From Paraspadella gotoi (lineage: Eukaryota; Chaetognatha), in the NCBI GenBank assembly GCA_051294375.1, contig CM119265.1, positions 14,918,963-14,982,962 on the forward strand: a stretch of DNA of 64,000 bases, in the 5' to 3' direction. Below, one piece after another: positions 24,585 through 35,570 of this stretch (within the stretch, counting starts at the first letter, position 1; each line of letters starts with the position of its first letter). A program made the position numbers and the translations under genes. The notes under the pieces were generated by a model. The model searched no databases and was not told the DNA's origin. It worked only from the letters and a program-made list of their open reading frames with translations.

Positions 24585-24871
24585 AAAAATTTCATTGAAT
24601 AGCAACAATAATAAAACAGTTCTAGGTTGCTTCTCCTGCTTTTTGACTGTTAAAATTAACTTGCACCTGCACACTTAAACAAAAAACTACTAATTTGTTG
24701 TGTTGGACTAAAATTCTTGAAGGATCACTGAAAACTGTCAACAGTCAAACTGTCAAAAATTACCGGCTCCATCAGTTGACTCCCCTTGATATGAAACATT
24801 CATAAGGGTTTTGTTGGTGAGGCCTATTAGTTTGTGGAAGAGGTAGAATAACGGAGCAACATTGATTGGTA

Positions 24872-25010
24872 TGGTGGACTAAAAATCCCCAACCGTTCAT
24901 AGCAAGCGGCCATTTGGTGCCGAGGCAAGTCATTCGCCCTCAAACCCAAAGGTCCGGTGTTCTAAGCCCGGTGGTCGTCTGGCAGTTAAGAGGGACGGGG
25001 CGCTTACACT
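24872..25010 (+). mobile_element. LTR-like repeat, truncated at the SINE junction
   Basis: This is the start of the 240-bp repeat (TATGGTGGACTAAAA) up to GGGACGGGGCGCTTA, where it stops and the SINE begins. In the block duplicate the repeat continues normally, so the break may be an assembly join. Confidence 0.7.
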
Positions 25011-25200
25011 TTTAGTTGTGACCCGGTGGCTCATTGAGTAAAGCCTTAAGCTCATGACCACTGGGTACCGGGTTCATCCCTAACCAGGTACCTACCCTGC
25101 GGGAAGCGTGAGGACGGCCGTAAGCCGCATTGGGTGCGTGGCAAACCCCCAAGCCCAAGACCCGTTCCATGGCTGCTAGAGGGGGTTATAGATATAGAGG
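25011..25200 (+). mobile_element. tRNA-like SINE, copy 2
   Basis: This copy has the clearer pol III signals: TGGCTCATTGAGTAAAG as A-box-like and GGGTTCATCCC as B-box-like, about 45 bases apart as in a tRNA. It ends GGGGTTATAGATATAGAGG. Head resemblance to a tRNA is inferred from box order and spacing only. Confidence 0.65.
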
Positions 25201-25202
25201 TT

Positions 25203-27535
25203 ACGGATAGTCATCTTCAGCCCACTTAGCACCTTATCCACAAAATGTATATTAAGCTTAGTAAAGATGATATGATTTAAATTTTTTTGTAGTGGATTAA
25301 AAAAATGCCAACCTTGGATCTTATACGAAATAGAAGACGAAAAATACGGAAAAGTCGCCTCACCCCTGTCGTAACTTTTATCAACTAGTATTTTATTAAT
25401 AGGCTCTTTTATTTATTAACTATCTGATAAATATATCTACAGAATCTAGTATTTTATTTAACTAATGGTAAAATCATTACTGCATAGTCTGAATCTTTAA
25501 TTACTTTTTCAACGATAACAAAGAGAAAAAGAAAATAATAGATTGGTTACCAAAAGTGTTGTCATTGTAGGATAAGCTACTGTCGGTCTTTAAAAGACTA
25601 AAATGAGAAGTATTATTGTCGCTTGAATCAAATAGAGCAAAAACGCCCCGTTGACAGCTGTGCTGTCGAGCTTGGGGAAGCAGAACCTCCATAAGGAGCG
25701 TAAAACTGACAAAATTAATAAGATTAAAGGAAAAGAATGATAATGGGCACGAAAACATTTTAAATTAACAAGTAAAGCAACATAAATACTCAACAAAACT
25801 AAAAGTTTGAAAAAGCAGTAGTATCGTAATTAAACATATTTTCGAGGAATCCAAATATCTGGATATTTTTTTGGCGTTTCGCTGCGGCCGCCACGTCTGG
25901 CTGCGCTGGACGAAAGCGTTGGGAACGACTGAAAGGAACGTGGGTCGGAGCTGCGTCGGCCGAAGGAAGACGGAGCACCAAGTTCCTTGGTTTCATTGTA
26001 ATAACCATAAGTAGGCACTTGAGAATTTCGCGAAAAGGGGGGCGCCAAGGGAGGACTCCTAGTCGAATAAAACTGGCATGAAATTTGATTTTAAGGTTTC
26101 ATTAGTATTATCCTAATCACCGATAGCCCAATGTCAGTTACACAATTAGCAGGAGACAAGTTTATTGTCTCCCAGATATAAGTTACGAATCACAGTTCTA
26201 GCCGAAGGTCCTAAATGTGACGTATGAGTTAAAGTTTATTTTGTAATGCGCCATATCTCTGCATTGACCTACCAGGAGAGCCACCGAAACTGACACAAAA
26301 AAAAAATCATATCTCTTTAACAACTAAGAATAAAAATCTTAAAAGCAATAGGATCGTCGCAATTGCTAAGAAAATTGGATGAGACAAATTTTGATACCAA
26401 AAAAAAACAAATTTGAGAAAAGAAAAATAATTTATAAACAGAAAAAAAAGAAGAAAAGAATAAATATAAAGACAGAATAGAAAGGAAAGAAAAATTCCAT
26501 TCATTAAAAAAAAAAAAAAATTGTCAAAACGAAAATAAAAATCCGATGTTGCGATAGCAAAGATAACATGCACGTATGCGATGCCATTTTACGAGTTCAA
26601 TCCTATTTCAATTTTTTTTTTAAATAAAAACGCAGAGAGAAAGAGAGAAAAAAAAGAATCAAAGGCAGCAGCAGAAGCAGCAGGAGAAAAGAGAGAAAAG
26701 AAAGAGCCCCTGCAGAGCCGCTGCAAAGAAAGAAATCAAAGGCAGAAGCAGCAGGAGAAAAGAGAGAAAAAGAATAAGCCCCTGCAGAGCCAGCTGCAGA
26801 CTCGTTTTTTTTCCCTATGATTATGAATCAGTGAATAGGGAAAGAGAGAGGGAGAGAGACAGTAATTAAAAGAGAAAAGAGAGAGAGAAATATGAAAATA
26901 AAGAGAGAAAATTTGTTTGTTTTGATAAAACGTAAACAAAACATATTTAATAACTGTCCAGATCAATTTTAAGCACATCGGTGATGAGAAGCTGTATATA
27001 ATTTTCAGCTTCATACATCCAAATTTAATCATAAAAAAGGCGATCTATAATTTGGAACGCCAACGCCGACGACGCCACTTATGGGCAAAAGCGTTACAAT
27101 ATCGTCGCAAACGCTTAGCGATTGCGACGATAAAAATTTCATTGATAGCACAATAATAAAACAGTTCAGGTTGCTTCTTCCTGCTTTTTGACTGTAAAAT
27201 TAACTTGCACCTTGCCACACCTTAAACAAAAACTACTAATTTGTTGTGTTGGACTAAAATTCTTGAAGGATCACTGAAACTGTCAACGTCAACTGTCAAA
27301 AATTACCGCTCATCAGTTGACTCCCCTTGATATGAAACTTCATAAGGGTTTAGTTGTGAGCCTATTAGGTTTGTGAAGAGGGTTAGGAATAACGGAGCAA
27401 CATTGATGGTATGGTGACTAAAATCCACAACGTTCATACAGCGGCCATTTGGCCGAGGCAAGTCATTCGCCTCCCCAACCCAAAGGTCCGGGTTCTAGCC
27501 CGGTGGTCGTCTGGCAGTTAAGAGGGACGGGGCGC
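25203..27535. repeat. Second copy of the 2.4-kb duplicated block
   Basis: See 22625. Inside, the exon matching 23274-23504 (here about 25848-26079) is shifted by one extra G near 25921, so it cannot be translated throughout. Confidence 0.9.
26352..27131. mobile_element. MITE with ATCGTCGCAA ends, copy 2 (block duplicate)
   Basis: Same element as at 23778. The ends GGATCGTCGCAATTGC and GCGATTGCGACGAT are cleaner in this copy. Confidence 0.75.
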
Positions 27536-28023
27536 TTAACCGCCTGTAACATGGTGTTTACAGCCTGATCCAAAGCTCAGGGACTGCTTATATTGAACGG
27601 TCTGTCACTAACACATTTCAATAATTACTGTCTCTTCATTGGTGAGCCGACTTCCGAAACACAACACAACACAACACTTTCAGGCGACATGCCTACAACC
27701 TGGCGATGCACTTTCCACCCACACACATCAGACGAACTTTCACCAACAACAATTCACTGAAGAGACGCAACAGACTCTCCCTCGGGAGGGGGGATGTATG
27801 GTGGACTAAAATCCACCACCGTTCATCAGCGGCCATTGGTGCCGGAGGCAAGTCATTCGCCTCCCAACCAAAGGTCCGGGGTTCTATCCCGGTGGTCGTC
27901 TGGCAGTTAAGAGGGACGGGGCGCTTAACCCGCCTGTAACATGGTGTTACAGCCTGATCCGAAGCTCAGGGACTGCTTATATGAACGGTTCTGTCACTAA
28001 CACATTTCAATAATTACTGCCTC
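27412..28023 (+). mobile_element. Complete small LTR-type element, two direct repeats around about 150 bp
   Basis: Two copies of a 235-240 bp direct repeat (TATGGTGGACTAAAATCC to CTGTCTCTTCA) lie at about 27412-27640 and 27797-28023. The spacer opens TTGGTGAGCCGACTTCC, resembling a tRNA primer-binding site beginning TGG. It ends in a purine run (GGGAGGGGGGA) just before the second repeat, like a polypurine tract. The sequence ATGG precedes the first repeat and follows the second, a 4-bp target duplication. The spacer has no room for gag or pol. This fits a terminal-repeat retrotransposon in miniature (TRIM). Each repeat also has a GGTTCTAGCCC box, so a SINE-related origin of the repeat is an alternative. 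Confidence 0.75.
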
Positions 28024-29221
28024 TTCAATGGCATTTTTTTCGCTGAAGGTGTTATTATCAAGATTTCGTCTTCTTGAGAAACTGGCAAGATGCTGCAACT
28101 TAATTTTTGAAGGCGTAATTTATGAAAAGATAAAAAAGTGGGTGTTAATACAACAGGTTTTTTCTATCATTTAAAAAATTGTTCATAGCATCGACGACAA
28201 CAACATACAAATCAACCAGACGATCCCTACGTTTTCTTTCGTTCGTTTCTCGCTCTCCTGGACGAGTCGTTACCGGGGCTTACCTTAATGCCTTAGGTGC
28301 TTACTTGAACAGCGTTCTCGTGTCCAGAAGGGTAAATAGGAAAATTTGTGGGTTATATCCAACTTTTGATCATAGGACGACATTCCACCGATATATCGGA
28401 GGGTGATTTTTTTTTATCCTTGATTCGTTCCGATATTCCAATTTTTGCAACAAACGAATATTCATCATGCTCTTAAGGCTCCACCACAGAACAAGATAGA
28501 CACTCCTTTTTTTTTCTTGATCCCTCAACGAGATACATAGGAGAACAGGACATGCATGAGTGACTTTTCTTCTTAGAAGAAGAGCGTGTTGGAGGTCGAA
28601 AGAAGCCACCGATGCCTCAATCATTTAAGAACAGATTCTTTACTACTATGAGACGTCTTTTTTGCGTACATCGTCCTTAAGGGTGGTCTCAAGATTGATA
28701 GCGGATTTTAGGCGGTCTTTCGCTAATCGACACCAGAAATTTTCAATAAAGCTCATTCGTTAAATCAAAAGTGCTGGGTAAATGAATCTCGAAGTACGTT
28801 TGCGAAAGACCGCATGATAATTCAATCCCCCAGGATTTTATGTATCTTAGATCCGTGCAGGATTTGCAGAAAGACTCATTTTTTCTTAAGACAATATAAT
28901 GTTTTTAATTAACAGGGGGTATGTGGATATCTTACATTAAACAATGAACGCAATTTCAAAGTTTGTACGCCGTAATCACTTATTCTCAATATTACAAATG
29001 TTCACCTAACTATTGTTAACTTTACTATTCGACGTCCGCAACCAACTTTAGTCAGCGGTCGGTGCTTTGTCATAACATTTAATTTTGTTTTCCCTCAAGC
29101 GTTGAGTTCTTCGTTTGCACAGTACAATATACAACTTTTTATAATTATATAATAAATATAGTTTTAAATTTTATTTTATTGATATTTTTGTTAAATTGTT
29201 TTTTGATATACAACTAGTTTA
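28024..29221. other. Interval without a secure gene
   Basis: A plus-strand frame at 28179-28330 (RSPGRVVTGAYLNALGAYLN) ends at a donor-like AAGG before GTAAATAGG. It could be an exon, but no partner was found. A 12-base inverted pair, GCGGTCTTTCGC near 28713 and GCGAAAGACCGC near 28812, encloses about 90 bases. Confidence 0.4.
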
Positions 29222-29390
29222 TTAAGAAACATAAATTTCGGACTTCAATGTAAGCCTTCATCAGCGCAAAACGAATTGACTTGTTAAACAAATATTTTTA
29301 GAGACTCTCTTCAACTTTGTGAACAAGTATTTGTTTTCACAAATCAATTCGTTTTTGCGCTTATGAAGGCTTGCATTAAGGGATGAACTG
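29222..29390. repeat. Fold-back (inverted repeat) element
   Basis: The left arm AAGCCTTCATCAGCGCAAAA, continuing CGAATTGACTTG, is mirrored by AAATCAATTCGTTTTTGCGC followed by TTATGAAGGCTT. The arms are about 60 bases with a short centre. A related arm motif (GCCTTCATCAGCG) appears in the element at 54534. Confidence 0.7.
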
Positions 29391-29713
29391 AGGCAAATAT
29401 TTTTTCTTAAATAGGTAATAGACAATTTTTTGGTTTACCTAGTAGTTAACTGAATAAAAGTTGGCAATTTTTAATTGAGGAAAGGATCTTTAAAACTAAG
29501 ATATAACTGATAAACTTATGATCTAATTTGCTTTAAAAGAGAAATGTTATCTTTAATAATTTGAAGCCAAATGATATTAATTTAAATATTGTATTCTATT
29601 GTAGTCTAACCTTGAGTTGCTCCCTCTATTTCCAGAAGACAACACTGACCTCCTTCTCCCAAAATGAGTTATTAGATATAATAAGCAAATAATATTTTTA
29701 AAAAGTGATATAT

Positions 29714-29950
29714 TATGGTGGACTAAAATCCACCAACCGTTCATCAGCGGCCATTGGTGCCGGAGGCAAGTCATTCGCTTCCCAACCCAAAGGTCCGGGA
29801 TTTTAGCCCGGTGGCCGCCTAGCAGTTAAGAGGGACGGGGCGCTTAACCCGCCTGTAACATGGTGTTACAGCCTGATCCGAAGCTCAGTGACTGCTTATA
29901 TTGAACGGTTCTGTCACTAACACATAACAATAATTACTGTCTCTTCAATA
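29714..29950 (+). mobile_element. Solo LTR-like repeat
   Basis: A full 237-bp unit from TATGGTGGACTAAAATCC to TGTCTCTTCA, with ATAT on both sides as a possible target duplication (the flanks are AT-rich, so this is weak by itself). Confidence 0.75.
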
Positions 29951-31065
29951 TATATAATTAAATAGTATAGTTTAAAGAGTAAAACATTCATAAAATATAA
30001 AAATATAAGATAGTGAAACAAGTAATTTTGCAAATTTTCATATAAAATTAAAAAAATAACAAAATAGGATATTTTTTGGTATTAATTTTTAAACAAGATT
30101 GAAATTCAATTAGTTTTAGCCCAAATATTTTTAATGAAAGATAAAATAATTTTCTAAAAAAAATTAATAGCTAAAAATATGTTTGGTGTTTGGTGACAGG
30201 GGTTGGAGTCTATTATATAGTTGTTTTTAATTAAGATAAACATTTTTCAGTATGTTCAAGAATGTCATTTTTTACTTTTAGTTAAAGTCTTTGTTAATGA
30301 TGAAAAAATAGGAGAATATTTTTAGATTTTTTTTATTTGAAAATCATATCCATAGGATATTTACTTTCCATATCGAGCTCAAATTTATTAATATAATCAG
30401 CTAGGGAGGTATTGAGTAATCCATATCATATTCTGCAAAGAATTCTAATGAGCTTCAATATTCTAAATAAGATACAAAAACATTTTTGGACGACTTGAGT
30501 CTTGTGTACATTTTTACATCATCTTTGATCAAGGTTTTAATCTTGTCAATCATATCAGGATACAACTGAATACTTAAATTGCAAATCTCTTTAAATGTAT
30601 GCATCCTTATTGTTATTACTAATTTTTTTATTATCGGTTAATTTTTTTATTTATCAATGAATTAATTTTCTTTAATAATTTTATTAGTTATGGGTCTGGT
30701 AGTAGCCAAGTAGTTTACATACTTCATGCTGATTTTCATATTTCATACCATCTGGGAAAAGTATTTTTGGGCTTAAAATATAGTAATAACAAATTGAAAA
30801 TATAGTTGATAACGAAATTAAAACAATAAAAGAAAAAATATATTGTTTTATTTATCTTTAAAAATAAATATAAGCAAAATATTTTGATTCAGAAATTGCC
30901 TATCTTAATCAGGAAAATTCATTTCTTTACCTAGGAAATTTCAGTAACACTTTGCTCAGTTAATCAGGCAAAATATTACCGAAGTTCACCCCTTATTTCT
31001 TAAGCGTTTTAAATTTTTTTGATGTTCAAAGACATGTTAAAATATAACTTATATCTGTTAGTATA
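29951..31065. other. AT-rich non-coding interval
   Basis: Very AT-rich sequence with no exon and no recognised repeat. Confidence 0.6.
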
Positions 31066-31890
31066 TTAAGCAACAACGTTCCAAACACGTATATCTCCAA
31101 ACACAAGAGTAAACTCGCTTACCGATTCTTTCATAGTCGTCAAATCGTCTGTTTCTGAAGGTTTTCTCTTCTGTGAAACGTCGACTCGGCTTAATTTTTT
31201 GCCTTTTTTGTTATGACAATCGAAGTAAGGGCCTTGGCTAGAAGTGGTACGCGAATCAATGCGACCAGTGGCAATTGTGCCGCAAATCTTTTTCGGATTT
31301 TTTTTAATCCAACAGCGAATATAGTTGTTATGCTTGTAATAGAGCAACAGGCCCATGTCGTCGAGATGAGCAGGATCTTTATTGTATTCCATGAGTCGAT
31401 TCCTCATGAAGTTACAAGTTTGGTTGGTCTTTTTACGAATGAGGAAACTGAGGAAATACGTAATGATAGAGACGAAATTTCCACCGACACCGAGTCATTA
31501 ATTGATGGAGATTTACAGGACATTTTACCTTTCATCCTTCAATATCGGTTCCACATCAAAGTTCATTTTCTTGCCGTAGATAAGTTTAGCCGCCTTGAAC
31601 CTGTAAGCTAGGTTTCCCTGGATGCTGGATTTTTCGATCTCGTCGCCAACAACATTAATTTTGGTAGTCGTGGAAGCATTTCCGCCCCACGAATGACGCG
31701 GGGCTTCCGGGGCCGGAAGGTGGATAGTGAGCTTTTTGCCATTAAGAAAATCGCGCCATCCATCGAGGAGACCTGTATCACAGAGCGAACGTTCCCACAG
31801 TCCCTTGGGTTCTGTTTTTGACGAGCGTTTTAGCTTTCTAAATCTATCAGAAAGTTTCTTGCTTTTTAAGCTCATTCTCTCTGTATCCAA
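31066..31890 (-). CDS. Unrecognised protein, 2 exons
   Basis: Exon 1 is 31529-31890 (MDTERMSLKSKKLSDRFRK; an inner ATG at 31875 is also possible) with donor GAAAG before GTAAAATG. Exon 2 starts at 31447 after CCTCAG, in matching phase 2, and is open to a TAA at 31066-31068. The product is 247 residues. Segments include LWERSLCDTGLLDGWRDFL, HLPAPEAPRHSWGG, MGLLLYYKHNNYIRCWIKK and SEFTLVFGDIRVWNVVA. A donor-like GTAAGC at 31122 could end exon 2 earlier and lead to more exons; I prefer read-through because the rest still looks protein-like. It is basic and Lys-rich with no membrane segment. Function unknown. Confidence 0.6.
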
Positions 31891-32996
31891 CTTGACAGAA
31901 ATGACTTTGGAATGATCAAATCATAGAAATATGATGAAGAAATATGTCATTGTGTGCACTGGATATTGGATAGTTGTATTTAGATTAATTAATTTAATTC
32001 AAGCTACTAAGTCGTTTCATTTTTATAAATATATCTTTGGCATGCATGTGGTAATTGGTGAAAGATTTTCAATAATTTGACTTATAAGCTTTTAACAAAA
32101 CATTTTTATCACAAAATGAACCAAAAATGTTATGATTTAGAATTAATAGCGGCTTTCGACGTATGAGTATACTATGAGTAAGTACAAAAATCTGCTTTCA
32201 ATCATGGTAAAAAAAGAAAATCTTTACAGTTTTCATTAACTTAAAAAATTTAACTATATATTAAAAAAGTGCGTATCTCGAACCTACTGGAGCCATGTGA
32301 AGTAATATTTCATTGCTTATAAAATGGTTCCGAATAGACTAATCAACTTAATTTGTTGTAATTTGATATGCACGATTCCTGTGGCCTATGGGAATACAAA
32401 TAGAACTATCGAGGCAAATTTCAATATTTGTTGACCCATGATATAGGGATATAGGGACAAAAATAAACAAAATTTTAGCCCTCGGGTCCTATATCTCCTC
32501 TAAAGAGGTTGAATATCGAAAATCACCTCAAGAGTTCTATTTTATAAAATTCCATCCGGGTGTTTGGTGGGAACCGTGTTTAGTAAAAAAAAAATTCGAT
32601 ATCATTTTAAAATCTGAAGCTTTATTATGAAAATTTGTAAAATTACTTGTTTAGCTATTTTCTATTTTTCTATTTTAAAATATTACTGTTCAATACATAT
32701 TTAATCTATATGATTTAATTATACATATATTATTTTTATCTTTATATCTTATCTTTATATAAAATATTTTATTTATTTGATATATCTGCAACTTTTTTAG
32801 TGTAAAATAGTTTTTTCCGCCGTTTCTCACGGTTTTCTAGATTTTTTGATTGACGGTTTTTGTCTCAAAAAAAGAAAGGAATCAAAATTTAAAGCTAATT
32901 CGTAATTGTAATTGGGCGTAAAATGAAAGCAGAATTTAAAGCGGGTGATGAGTTTTGGTCAGAGAAATCCTACAATTACTTTTAAAAGCTGAAAGC
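31891..32996. other. Non-coding interval
   Basis: AT-rich sequence upstream of the preceding gene. Nothing recognised. Confidence 0.5.
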
Positions 32997-34297
32997 TACT
33001 ATCTAGGAAAAAGTATATCACATAATTCATTTATTCAATAAAAAGTATACAAAACATGGGCAAAACATTCTCAATATTTGGTATACCCTTCCTCGGCATC
33101 GACTACTGCTTGCATTCATCTGGGTATGCTCTTATAAAGCAAATTGAGATATGACAGTTAAATGTTTTTGACATCTTTAACGCAATTCTTTTCTGCCCTG
33201 ATGTTAATGTTGCGCATCTTTCCCTCTTTTCCGAGAGCTATAATAATACTTTTTTGAACCAGAAAGAGTTGCAAGGCCTTTAGAATTGCCAAATGAAAAA
33301 AAAATATTTAAAAAAATCACTAACTTTATTAGTCGGATCTGCTTTCAGCAGATCTCGACTCTATAATTAACTTTGTCGGTCCGTCGGTCCGCCCTCTCAA
33401 TCTTGTTGGGCATTCACTTATATCATGTCAGAACATCGAATTATGATAAATTATGCAAAAAAAACCATGTCCGTCCATCCCACCTTAGCAAAAAACACCA
33501 ATTACTCGTGATTGGATGGATGGATTGGAATGAAATTTTGTGTGTGGGTAGGGAAGTGTGTGATTGAGCTGGATATGGAGTTTGAGTGGAAATGAGTTTA
33601 AATGGAAAAAACAAAAATATAATTTCACTATTTGAACACCAATTACTCAGAGTGGATGGGGCGATTGACTTGAAATTTTGTATTTGGGAAAAAGTGTGTG
33701 ATTAAACTGGAAATCAAGTTTCGATGGAATCGTTTGAGTGGAAATGAGTTTAAATGGAAAAAAAAAGAACCGTTTCACTATTGATTATGCTTCTTTTTCT
33801 TTTAAATGTAAATGCAAGATGTATTAATTAATAATAATTAATTAGTTAATTAATCAATTAGTCAATTAATAATCAATAATTAATTAATCAGTTAATTAAT
33901 CAATCAAAACAAACATTTTGGATCAAATTAATTGCATAATTAATTAAATAATTAACTTGAATAAATTAATTATTAATTAATAAAATAATTAATTATTAAT
34001 AATAATAATAATAATGATGTGGGCAGATCCGACATTGTTTGCTCAAACTTGTTCAAAATAAAAACAAATAACTAAATACCAAAAATGGTAGAAAACTAAA
34101 TAAATTTTTTTCGCCATTTTTCATTTGAAGTAACAATATTTTTTTGCCTGTAACTCCTAAACGATTTGACCTACAAAAAAATAAAGAGCTAGAAGATTCA
34201 ATGTTATTCGTAAACATTCTTTTTTTTTTTAAACAAATAAGTTTTCGAGTATATATCTTTTATTAAAAATGTGATATACTTTTTTCCTAAGATAGTA
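32997..34297 (-). mobile_element. Tc1/mariner-type relic with inverted ends, interrupted by a second element
   Basis: The left end TACTATCTAGGAAAAAGTAT and the right end ATACTTTTTTCCTAAGATAG followed by TA are inverted repeats of about 27 bases starting at TA. Just inside the left end the minus strand encodes a degraded transposase C-terminus (near 33080-33240), recognisable by comparison with the copies at 53515 and 57480. The element at 33331-34033 is nested inside. Not active as written. Confidence 0.7.
33331..34033 (+). mobile_element. Inverted-repeat element (GTCGGATCTGC ends), best copy
   Basis: The ends are GTCGGATCTGC and GCAGATCCGAC, a perfect 11-bp inverted pair. Interior: TCGGTCCGTCGGTCCGCC near the left, then diverged tandem units of about 110-150 bases (GGATGGATTGGAATGAAATT, GGAAATGAGTTTAAATGG), then TAATTAATTA simple sequence. 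It has no coding frame, so it would be non-autonomous. It is nested in the Tc1-type relic. Confidence 0.7.
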
Positions 34298-34308
34298 AAT
34301 GAAAGGTT

Positions 34309-35059
34309 TCACTTCTCTTCCGGACGGAGACATGGCTCAGCGACCTTCCTCATGATCCAGTCCTCGTACCTCCGGAGTAATGTCTCGCCTTGACAAAGCC
34401 GAGTCGATGCGCGATTTCGACTGCCGAGCCGCTTTTCACGTGATTTATGCTGTGAGATACGTGTCAGTTTATTTCCCAAATTCTGTACAGATTTCGCCAG
34501 CTTAAAAGCCTCGAAAATCATCAACATATATAAGTAAAAAAAATAAAAAAATAGAACGTTTAAAATAACTAAATTAAAATTGTACTGAACAATATGAAAT
34601 TGGTACAACCAATATAAAAATTATCCATTCATTTAATAAATAAGCTATCTTGCCCCTGACTTTGGACAGGCATTCTATAATGCTTATAAGTGCTTTATAA
34701 GGTTTTTAAGTATTGGCCAAAACAGGACTGCTGTTTTTCCAAATGTATAGTATTACCCTGTCTAATACTCGCCTGTAGAACACGAGATGATCATGATGTT
34801 TTTCCGGTTTGGGAAATCCGTACTTACGATCAAATTCTTCGCAATCAGCAAGCAGCGCCGACTTCAGCTCACTTAAGGGGAGGTTGACGGAACTTGGGAT
34901 CATCCCGTCGCGTTCCACGTCACGCTTTTCGCGGACGTCAATAAGCCATAAAGGCGAGTTTAAGTCGAACAATTCAATCAAGGCGTCGAAAGTTACATCG
35001 CATCGATTCGTGCGGGGCTGGAGAAAAAAGGTTTCCGAGAGTTTCTGGTCCATTAGCAT
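34309..35059 (-). CDS. Rhodanese-domain protein, with a frameshift
   Basis: Exon 1 (34773-35059) reads MLMDQKLSETFFLQ, then LWLIDVREKRDVERDGMIP, SSVNLPLSEL and HDHLVFY, the order found in single-domain rhodaneses (sulfur-transfer proteins of the TSTD1 type). Exon 2 (34309-34449) gives KSGSAVEIAHRLGFVKARHY, then SGG, and continues YEDWIMRKVAEPCLRPEEK to a TGA only after one base is supplied near 34370. The exon 1 donor is GC (TACAG before GCGAGT) if the phases are to agree; then the residue after FY, where rhodaneses have the active-site Cys, is Ser. Either this is a catalytically inactive relative, or the donor or sequence is misread. An exon at 35187-35333 (MIRKLWSRASTSRLEVLFPR), basic and presequence-like, could splice in phase 0 to an inner acceptor at 35044 and form the true N-terminus. 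Confidence 0.65.
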
Positions 35060-35183
35060 TACTACAATGACAATTGATAAATCGACCTAATCTTCCTCAA
35101 TCTTCAGCCTTCACCCTCCATGCACTGTTCAGCGTTCACACTTAATCTAACATGCGTTACCCGCGACCGGTTCGTTTATTCTA

Positions 35184-35333
35184 AGGCCAAACCTTCTGTT
35201 TTCGGCTTTGATTATCGTAGCTCAGAGAGTCAACACTGAGGTTATAGGATTCTTTGGTCAAGTTTGACTTTCGGGGAAAGAGAACTTCTAATCGAGACGT
35301 CGATGCACGAGACCACAACTTGCGGATCATTCC
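35184..35333 (-). CDS. Possible short first exon, presequence-like
   Basis: ATG at 35333 opens 49 codons ending SRKQKVWP and TAG; a donor-like AAG before GTTTGG precedes the stop. It is rich in Arg, Ser and Leu with almost no acidic residues at the start, as in mitochondrial targeting sequences. It may belong to the rhodanese gene downstream (see that entry) or be a small gene of its own. Confidence 0.35.
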
Positions 35334-35570
35334 ATAAAAAATTCCTAAAAAATTACTCGAAACCAATGAAAAATAATCAGAGTTAAAAATCACAAAGCAA
35401 ACCGAATTTGGCAACTGGATCATGAACGTAGTTCGAAAGATCATCGATTATAACTTGGAAAACTTGATAACCAAGTTTGCATCTACGTACTAAGTCAGAG
35501 TTAGGCAAACCAAAAAAATTCCCCTCCGGGATCTAGAAAACTTGGCGTTAAAAAGGCTACGTCCAATCCT

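Larger units (their letters stand above)
22625..25010. repeat. First copy of a 2.4-kb duplicated block
   Basis: The sequence from GATAGTCATCTTCAGCCC onward reappears from 25203 to about 27535 with scattered small indels, as in the 8-kb case. It contains a coding-looking exon, one MITE and the start of a solo LTR. The two copies are separated by a SINE with no N run. Confidence 0.9.
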
